From: Burkholderiales bacterium
GTDB taxonomy: Bacteria > Pseudomonadota > Gammaproteobacteria > Burkholderiales > Burkholderiaceae_C
Assembly: GCA_947450745.1 (NCBI GenBank)
Contig: CANFYD010000058.1
Location: 1-12,068, forward strand
Length of the DNA stretch: 12,068 nt
Reading direction: 5' to 3'
Position 1 is the stretch's first letter; every line of letters begins with the position of its first letter. Made by a program: the position numbers and the translations under genes. The notes beneath the pieces are model-generated. The model worked only from the letters and a program-made list of their open reading frames with translations. It was not told where the DNA came from and did not search any database. This document shows positions 7,164 through 12,068 of this stretch, piece by piece.

Positions 7164-7194
7164 GCCGGCGTTTAGGCGAAGCCAAAACGCCGGC
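7164..7194. repeat. Repeat hairpin 3 (perfect arms)
   Basis: GCCGGCGTTT (7164-7173) pairs perfectly with AAACGCCGGC (7185-7194). The inner GGC-GAA-GCC (7175-7183) is set off by an A opposite A. This is the most symmetric of the three hairpins and probably the closest to the ancestral form. Confidence 0.7.
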
Positions 7195-7215
7195 GAGCAT
7201 TTGTTCATGTAGGAC

Positions 7216-7234
7216 AATTCGGCAGTCCCGAATT
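7216..7234. repeat. 7-bp inverted repeat upstream of valS
   Basis: AATTCGG (7216-7222) and CCGAATT (7228-7234) are exact complements with a 5-nt loop, immediately after the palindromic repeat block and 19 bp before the terminator-like hairpin. No T tract follows. It may be a second leader stem or an operator half-site pair. Confidence 0.45.
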
Positions 7235-7252
7235 TCACTATGACCCGGCATT

Positions 7253-7292
7253 CAGGGGCATCCGCAGCAACGCGGTGCCCCTGTGCCTTTTT
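7253..7292 (+). terminator. Intrinsic-terminator-like hairpin between guaC and valS
   Basis: CAGGGGCA (7253-7260) pairs perfectly with TGCCCCTG (7276-7283). Inside, CCGC (7262-7265) pairs with GCGG (7272-7275) around a 6-nt loop, with T7261 bulged, making a 12-bp GC-rich stem. A T5 tract follows at 7288-7292, after a 4-nt gap. It could end guaC transcripts that pass through the repeat block. Because it sits only 25 nt before the valS ATG it could instead be a valS leader attenuator. The gap before the T tract slightly weakens the call. Confidence 0.7.
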
Positions 7293-7317
7293 AGCGTCTC
7301 TTTAGCGTTCCCACACC

Positions 7318-10218
7318 ATGACCGAACTCGCCAAATCGTTTGAACCCGCCGCACTTGAAGCTCATTGGGGGCCGCTGTGGGAGCAAAAAGGCTTGTACAA
7401 GCCGACCCTGGACGCCAGCCGCGAGTCGTTTTGCATTCAGCTGCCGCCGCCCAATGTGACCGGCACGCTGCACATGGGGCATGCGTTCAACCAGACCATC
7501 ATGGACTCGCTGACGCGCTACCACCGCATGCTGGGCCACAACACGCTGTGGGTGCCGGGCACCGACCATGCCGGTATCGCCACCCAAATCGTCGTCGAGC
7601 GGCAACTGGCCGACCAAGGCGTCGAGGGCCAAAAAACCCGCCACGATCTCGGCCGCAAGAACTTTGTCGCCCGCGTCTGGGAATGGAAGAAGGAGTCCGG
7701 CGACACCATCACCCGGCAGATGCGCCGCATGGGTGACAGCGTGTCCTGGGAGCACGAGTACTTCACAATGGACGAAGGCTTGTCCAAGACCGTCACCGAA
7801 ACCTTTGTGCGGCTGTTTGACGAGGGCCTGATCTACCGTGGCAAGCGCCTGGTCAATTGGGATCCGGTGCTGAAATCCGCCGTCTCGGACCTGGAAGTCT
7901 CGAGCGAAGAAGAAGACGGCTTCATGTGGCATATCCGCTATCCGCTGGTGGATGCGGACGGCAGCCTGGCAGCCGCAGGCGGCCCGCTCGAACTGGTGGT
8001 GGCGACCACAAGGCCGGAGACGATGCTGGGCGACGTGGCGGTGATGGTGCACCCGGAGGACGAGCGCTACAGCGCGCTGATCGGCAAGCAAGTGCGGCTG
8101 CCGCTGTGCGACCGGCTGATTCCGGTCATTGCCGACGACTATGTGGACCGCGCCTTCGGTACCGGTGTCGTCAAGGTCACGCCTGCGCATGACACCAACG
8201 ACTATGCGGTCGGCCAGCGCCACCAGTTGCCGCTGTTGTGCGTGCTGACGCTGGACGCCAAGATCAACGACGAGGCACCGGAGATCTACCGCGGCCTGGA
8301 CCGCTTCGTGGCGCGCAAAAAGATCGTTGCCGACCTGGATGCGCAAGGCTTTCTGGTCGAGGTCAAGAAGCACAAGCTGATGGTGCCGCGCTGCGAACGT
8401 ACCGGTCAGGTGATCGAGCCGATGCTGACCGACCAATGGTTTGTGGCGATGAACAAGCCCGCGGCCGACGGCCTGAGCATTGCCCAGGGCGGCGTTGACG
8501 CGGTGGCAAGCGGCGATGTGAAGTTCTTCCCCGAGCAATGGGTCAACACCTACAACCACTGGATGGGCAACATCAATGACTGGTGCATTTCACGCCAGCT
8601 GTGGTGGGGCCACCAGATTCCGGCCTGGTACGGTGCAGGCGGTGAGTTGTTCGTGGCGCGCAGCGAAGAGGAAGCACGCAGCAAGGCCGCAGCGGCCGGC
8701 TACAGCGGTGAGTTGAAGCGCGACGAGGACGTGTTGGACACCTGGTATTCCTCCGCCCTGGTGCCGTTTTCGACGCTGGGCTGGCCGGAAAAAACGCTGG
8801 AGCAAGACCTGTTCTTGCCGTCCTCCGTGCTGGTGACCGGCTACGACATCATCTTTTTCTGGGTCGCCCGGATGATCATGATGACCAAGCACTTCACCAA
8901 AACGGCGGATTGCCCGGCCGGCAAGGTGCCGTTCAAGCATGTCTACATCCACGGCTTGGTGCGCGATTCGCAGGGCCAGAAGATGAGCAAGTCGGAGGGC
9001 AATGTGCTGGACCCGGTCGATTTGATCGACGGCATTGAACTGGCTCCGCTGCTGGACAAGCGAGCCACCGGCCTGCGTCGCCCCGAAACCGCGCCCAAGG
9101 TGCGCAAGGCCACCGAAAAAGAGTTCCCCGAAGGTATCCCCGGCTTTGGCGCGGACGCGCTGCGCTTCACCTTTGCGTCCCTGGCAAGCCTGGGCCGCAT
9201 CATCAGCTTCGACACCAAGCGCTGCGAGGGTTACCGCAACTTTTGCAACAAATTGTGGAACGCGACCCGCTTCGTGCTGATGAATTGCGAGGGCCAGGAC
9301 TGCGGCTTGATGGCACACAGCAAAGCCCAATGCGCACCGGGCGAGTCGGCCCATGGCTATTTGACCTTCAGCCAAGCAGACCGCTGGATCAGCGGCGAAT
9401 TGCAGCGGGTTGAAATGGCCGTGGCGCAGGGCTTTGCCGAATACCGGCTCGACTTTGTGGCCAGCGCAATCTACTCCTTCGTTTGGGATGAGTATTGCGA
9501 CTGGTACTTGGAAATCGCCAAGGTGCAGATCCAGAACGGCACAGAGGCGCAGCAACGCGCCACCCGCCGCACGCTGATCCGCGTGCTGGAAACGATTCTG
9601 CGTTTGCTGCACCCGATCGCCCCCTTCATCACCGAAGAGCTGTGGCAGACGGTGGCACCGATTGCCGGCCGCAAAGCTGAGGGTGAAGAAGCCTATTTGG
9701 TCAACGCCGCCTACCCGGTGGCGCAGCCCGAACGCATCGACCCGGCCGCCGACGCCTGGGTGCAGAGCCTGAAAGCCATCGTCAGCACCTGCCGCAGCCT
9801 GCGCAGCGAGATGAAGCTGTCGCCGGCCGAGCGCGTGCCGCTGCTGGTCGGTGGTGACACCGGCTTCATCGAGCAAGCAGCACCGCTGTTGAAGACCCTG
9901 GCCAAGCTCAGCGAGGTGCAAATCATCAAGGACGATGCCGCCTTCACCGCCGCCAGCTTGATGTCACCGGTGATGGTGCATGGCGAGGCCCGTTTGGCCT
10001 TGCATGTGGAAATCGACGTGGCAGCTGAAGTGGCTCGCCTGAGCAAGGAGATCGCCCGGCTGGAGGGCGAAATCATCAAGGGTGAGGCCAAGCTCGGCAA
10101 CGACACCTTCGTGTCGCGCGCACCGGCCGCCGTGGTCGAGCAAGAACGTCAGCGCCTGAGTGACTTCAGCGCCACCGTGTCTCGACTGAAGGATCAGGCA
10201 GCTCGACTGATCGGCTGA
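7318..10218 (+). CDS. valS: Valine--tRNA ligase
   Basis: This class I aminoacyl-tRNA synthetase charges tRNA-Val in the cytoplasm and hydrolyses mischarged Thr-tRNA. The 966-residue protein (E. coli 951) is complete: PPPNVTGTLHMGH with the HIGH-type signature HMGH at 52-55, WVPGTDHAGIATQ following, the CP1 editing domain with TTRPETMLGD (230-239), and KMSKS at 555-559. The helical anticodon-binding domain runs from about 690, and a C-terminal coiled-coil arm spans about 895-966 with regular Leu/Ile heptads (RLSKEIARLEGEI). The start at ATG 7318 fits the family's N-terminus, although no Shine-Dalgarno is visible; a terminator-like hairpin lies just upstream. The last 53 bp overlap, antisense, the end of the dehydrogenase-like gene. 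The insert after KMSKS (KRATGLRRPE and on) has a counterpart in E. coli ValS and is normal. Confidence 0.98.
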   Translation: MTELAKSFEPAALEAHWGPLWEQKGLYKPTLDASRESFCIQLPPPNVTGTLHMGHAFNQTIMDSLTRYHRMLGHNTLWVPGTDHAGIATQIVVERQLADQGVEGQKTRHDLGRKNFVARVWEWKKESGDTITRQMRRMGDSVSWEHEYFTMDEGLSKTVTETFVRLFDEGLIYRGKRLVNWDPVLKSAVSDLEVSSEEEDGFMWHIRYPLVDADGSLAAAGGPLELVVATTRPETMLGDVAVMVHPEDERYSALIGKQVRLPLCDRLIPVIADDYVDRAFGTGVVKVTPAHDTNDYAVGQRHQLPLLCVLTLDAKINDEAPEIYRGLDRFVARKKIVADLDAQGFLVEVKKHKLMVPRCERTGQVIEPMLTDQWFVAMNKPAADGLSIAQGGVDAVASGDVKFFPEQWVNTYNHWMGNINDWCISRQLWWGHQIPAWYGAGGELFVARSEEEARSKAAAAGYSGELKRDEDVLDTWYSSALVPFSTLGWPEKTLEQDLFLPSSVLVTGYDIIFFWVARMIMMTKHFTKTADCPAGKVPFKHVYIHGLVRDSQGQKMSKSEGNVLDPVDLIDGIELAPLLDKRATGLRRPETAPKVRKATEKEFPEGIPGFGADALRFTFASLASLGRIISFDTKRCEGYRNFCNKLWNATRFVLMNCEGQDCGLMAHSKAQCAPGESAHGYLTFSQADRWISGELQRVEMAVAQGFAEYRLDFVASAIYSFVWDEYCDWYLEIAKVQIQNGTEAQQRATRRTLIRVLETILRLLHPIAPFITEELWQTVAPIAGRKAEGEEAYLVNAAYPVAQPERIDPAADAWVQSLKAIVSTCRSLRSEMKLSPAERVPLLVGGDTGFIEQAAPLLKTLAKLSEVQIIKDDAAFTAASLMSPVMVHGEARLALHVEIDVAAEVARLSKEIARLEGEIIKGEAKLGNDTFVSRAPAAVVEQERQRLSDFSATVSRLKDQAARLIG

Positions 10219-11143
10219 CCCGAGGGCCCGGGCTTGGCGCTGGCGGCAGATTGAGCAACTCGTCAATGCGCCGCGCCACGCTCCAGGCAGCACGCGTGCG
10301 TGATTCACGCGTCGTGCTGGCCAAGCGCGGCGTCACTTGCAGCGCCGACAGACCATGCAGGGGCCTGCCCGGCTCTTGCATGCCAGGCTCCATGCTGTCG
10401 AACCAGACCGCTGCCACCCGGCCACTGAGCACCGACCGGGCCAAAGCCGAGGCATCGAAAATTGCTGAATGGGCGATGCTGACGATCACCTGCCCTGGCT
10501 TTGAAAACTCCAGCACGCGCTCACCGATCAGCCCGCGGTAGCGTGGGAAGTAAGGCAGTTGCACGCAAACCCCGTCGCTCTGCTCCATCAACTCGCGCAA
10601 CGGCAGCGGCTCGATACCGACCCGCGACCAGACCAGTTCGTTCTGATGCAAGCTGGGGTCGTAGCCCAGTACTCTGGTGCCGAAGACGGGCAGCAATTGC
10701 GCCAGCATCCGCGCGGCGGGCGACATGCCGATCAAACCTATCGTGGTGCAACCCAACTCACGGCCCACCAGCATGCCGTCGCTGCTCTGCACCGGCACCC
10801 GACGCAACATCGCCAGCAAGGCTCCGATAACAAACTCGGCTTCGGCGTTGGCCGTGGCCGTGCTGCAACGAACCACTTCGACCTGGGCGGCGCGGCAGGC
10901 CTCCAAGTCGATATTTTCCCCGCCTGCGCTCATCCGGCCGACCACGCGCAAGTTGGGCGATGCACGCAGCAACTGCGCATCCACCCCCACGCTGGGCGGC
11001 AAGATCAAGGCCTGCACCTGCTGCATGGCTTGGCGCAGCTGGCCCGAATCGACCGCCAATTCGGGCGAATAACGCACCGAGCGACGCTTCGACAACCACT
11101 GAACCACCTCGGCTTCAAACGGTTCAACAATAAGCAGACTCAT
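10166..11143 (-). CDS. D-2-hydroxyacid dehydrogenase-like protein, probable altered active site
   Basis: The 325-residue protein has the D-isomer-specific 2-hydroxyacid dehydrogenase fold: a substrate-domain N-terminus (ILPPSVGVDAQLL at 47-59; SAGGENIDL at 72-80 where family members have GxGxDNID), an NAD-binding Rossmann core about 100-275, and TP at 271-272. Several key positions differ. The GxGxxG loop reads GMSPAA (139-144). The catalytic Arg of the family's NTARG motif is His225 (SIAHS), and the catalytic His of TPHIAG is Arg273 (TPRLAS). The Glu is kept as Glu252, and Asp162 after strand 2 is kept, as in NAD-using members. ATG 11143 is preferred over TTG 11170, which adds 9 residues. 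The final 17 codons overlap valS antisense, and the tail from 300 is Pro/Ser/Arg-rich. It is divergent from galU. It may be a divergent enzyme or a non-catalytic NAD-binding protein; substrate unknown. Confidence 0.85.
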   Translation of the reverse strand: MSLLIVEPFEAEVVQWLSKRRSVRYSPELAVDSGQLRQAMQQVQALILPPSVGVDAQLLRASPNLRVVGRMSAGGENIDLEACRAAQVEVVRCSTATANAEAEFVIGALLAMLRRVPVQSSDGMLVGRELGCTTIGLIGMSPAARMLAQLLPVFGTRVLGYDPSLHQNELVWSRVGIEPLPLRELMEQSDGVCVQLPYFPRYRGLIGERVLEFSKPGQVIVSIAHSAIFDASALARSVLSGRVAAVWFDSMEPGMQEPGRPLHGLSALQVTPRLASTTRESRTRAAWSVARRIDELLNLPPAPSPGPRVSRSVELPDPSVETRWR

Positions 11144-11248
11144 GTCACGAAACGACACTGAGTGGCACAAAGCCGGGGATTTGGCGTAACACGACCATGC
11201 AACAATGCCTCGCGTCTAATCATTATGTTCATGGGGTAGTGTTCGATT
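11144..11248. promoter_or_regulatory. Divergent intergenic region before galU
   Basis: This 105-bp gap separates the dehydrogenase-like gene from galU and is more AT-rich near galU. TAATCATTA (11217-11225) is a short palindrome and could contain a -10-like element for galU, but no matching -35 is clear. GGGG at 11233-11236 is a poor, distant Shine-Dalgarno. Promoter content is inferred from orientation. Confidence 0.4.
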
Positions 11249-12068
11249 ATGTCAATTTCTCTCATCACAAAAGCCATTTTTCCAGTCGCAGGACTGGGTA
11301 CGCGTTTCTTGCCCGCCACCAAGGCGCAGCCGAAGGAAATGTTGCCCGTCGTGGACAAGCCGCTGATTCAGTATGCAGTGGAAGAGGCTTATGCCGCCGG
11401 TGTACGGGAAATGATATTTGTGACGGGGCGTCACAAGCGCCCCATCGAAGATCACTTTGACATGACTTTCGAACTTGAGGTAGCCCTCGAACAGGCGGGT
11501 AAGCAAGAGTTGCTGGATGTTGTACGCAGTGTCAAACCGAACGATATGGAATGCGTCTACGTGCGCCAGGCTCAGGCGATGGGCCTGGGTCACGCCGTTT
11601 TATGCGCCCGGCGCTTGGTCGGTAACGAGCCGTTCGCCGTGCTGCTCGCCGATGACTTGATGGTGGGCGACACGCCGGTACTCAAACAGATGGTCGAGCA
11701 ATTCGGCGATTGGCGCGCCTCGATCTTGGCAGTTCAAGAGGTACCCGCTGAACACACGCGCCGCTACGGCATCGTCGCCGGTACACAAATCAACGACAAA
11801 GTGATGGATGTGACCCGCATTGTCGAAAAACCGGCACCCGAGGACGCACCATCGCGCTTGGCCGTGGCCGGCCGCTACATCCTTACCCCCGGCATCTTTC
11901 ACGAAATTGCCAACCAGCCACGCGGCGTGGGCGGCGAAATCCAATTGACCGACGGTATTGCTGGCCTGCTGCGGCGCGAAAAAGTGTTTGCTTATCGCTA
12001 CGAAGGCAAGCGTTACGACTGCGGCAGCAAAGAAGGTTTTTTGCAAGCCAACGTCGAACTCGCCCTCG
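11249..12068 (+). CDS. galU: UTP--glucose-1-phosphate uridylyltransferase (partial, C-terminus beyond right edge)
   Basis: GalU makes UDP-glucose from UTP and glucose-1-phosphate for capsule, lipopolysaccharide and trehalose or galactose metabolism in the cytoplasm. From ATG 11249 the frame stays open for 273 codons to the edge; family members are about 290-300 residues, so about 20-30 are missing. The nucleotidyltransferase signature GLGTRFLPATKAQPKEMLP occupies 15-33 with Arg19 and Lys29 in place. Also present are LLADD with Asp135-Asp136, the VEKP motif at 192-195, GRYIL, GEIQLTD with Glu230, and the YRYEGKRYDCGSKEGF region near the end. An upstream ATG frame runs into TAG, so ATG 11249 (MSISLITKAIFPVAG) is the natural start. 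It is divergent from the dehydrogenase-like gene and shares its 105-bp upstream region. Confidence 0.96.
   Translation, partial: MSISLITKAIFPVAGLGTRFLPATKAQPKEMLPVVDKPLIQYAVEEAYAAGVREMIFVTGRHKRPIEDHFDMTFELEVALEQAGKQELLDVVRSVKPNDMECVYVRQAQAMGLGHAVLCARRLVGNEPFAVLLADDLMVGDTPVLKQMVEQFGDWRASILAVQEVPAEHTRRYGIVAGTQINDKVMDVTRIVEKPAPEDAPSRLAVAGRYILTPGIFHEIANQPRGVGGEIQLTDGIAGLLRREKVFAYRYEGKRYDCGSKEGFLQANVELAL

Larger units (their letters stand above)
6934..7211. repeat. Palindromic repeat block, 156-bp period, about 1.8 copies
   Basis: The segment 6934-7054 recurs at 7090-7211 with 6 substitutions and one G insertion over about 121 bp (about 94% identity). The 35 bp between them (7055-7089) completes the first unit; the second is truncated there. 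Each unit contains two copies of a 27-28-bp core that starts AAAACGC and ends near TTGTTCATGT, giving four cores at 6934, 7027, 7090 and 7184. Also present are TTGGC-GCA-GCCAA mini-hairpins (6967-6979 and 7124-7136) and longer hairpins listed separately. The first copy overlaps the guaC coding end. No transposase or other long gene lies in it; short ORFs through it on either strand appear to be by-products of the repeat. From memory, similar elements recur in Comamonadaceae intergenic regions; this needs a genome search. Confidence 0.85.
6963..7317. other. guaC-valS intergenic region (355 bp)
   Basis: From left to right it holds the rest of the palindromic repeat block (to 7211), a 7-bp inverted repeat (7216-7234), a terminator-like hairpin with T5 tract (7253-7292), and the valS leader. 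No protein-coding gene is supported; a 21-codon ATG-to-TAG frame at 7240-7305 has no Shine-Dalgarno. The promoter of valS is not recognisable. If the hairpin really terminates, the promoter must lie either within the last 25 nt, which is too short, or upstream with read-through or attenuation. Confidence 0.6.

Noticed and set aside
6934..7211. CRISPR array
   Set aside because: Repeats are too few and unevenly spaced, the intervening sequence is itself repeated, and no cas gene is present.
6984..7238. 84-codon minus-strand frame through the repeat block, with MNKCSP twice
   Set aside because: It is the reverse reading of the duplicated palindromic unit; it has no domain and its internal repetition mirrors the DNA repeat. 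It is a by-product, not a gene.
7240..7305. 21-codon micro-ORF as a valS leader peptide
   Set aside because: No Shine-Dalgarno and no valine codons. Kept only as a note under the possible attenuator.
7291..8559. 422-codon minus-strand frame opposite valS (with another at 8590-9921)
   Set aside because: Rich in His, Gln, Arg and Val as expected for the complement of a GC-rich gene. valS is certain on the other strand.

Overview
The window looks like ordinary, high-GC chromosome from a betaproteobacterium of the order Burkholderiales, most likely Comamonadaceae. The basis is base composition, the protein sequence types (ExoI, GMP reductase, ValS and GalU all read as full-length proteobacterial housekeeping proteins), and a palindromic repeat of a kind I associate from memory with Comamonadaceae genomes. 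No database search was run, so the family assignment is inference.

Layout, left to right. At 1-601 (minus) is the N-terminal part of a small exported ATP-dependent DNA ligase (LigE type), cut by the window edge. At 723-2165 (minus) is exonuclease I (sbcB); the two form a same-strand DNA-repair pair. Across a 128-bp divergent gap, 2294-4552 (plus) is a bifunctional class A penicillin-binding protein (PBP1A type). It converges, with only 6 bp between stop codons, on a FabH-family ketoacyl synthase at 4559-5689 (minus). A 295-bp divergent gap holding a small palindrome and a strong hairpin separates this from guaC (GMP reductase, 5985-6962, plus).

The gap from guaC to valS (6963-7317) is the most structured part of the window. 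A palindromic repeat with a 156-bp period, present in nearly two copies, starts inside guaC and supplies its last 8 codons and its stop. It is followed by a small inverted repeat and an intrinsic-terminator-like hairpin with a T5 tract ending 25 nt before the valS ATG. A 21-codon micro-ORF runs through that hairpin.

valS (7318-10218, plus) is complete. Its 3' end overlaps by 53 bp, antisense, the 3' end of a divergent D-2-hydroxyacid-dehydrogenase-like gene (10166-11143, minus), in which the catalytic Arg and His positions appear exchanged and the glycine-rich loop is degenerate. Divergent from it, galU (11249 to the edge, plus) lacks only its last residues.

The genes do not form one pathway. 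They cover DNA repair (ligase, ExoI), cell wall and envelope precursors (PBP1A, GalU), fatty acid initiation (FabH-like), purine salvage (GuaC) and translation (ValS). I see no phage, insertion sequence with a transposase, CRISPR array, tRNA, rRNA or new multi-gene system. The points worth a second look are the repeat that rewrote the guaC terminus, the putative valS leader, and the probable pseudoenzyme beside galU.
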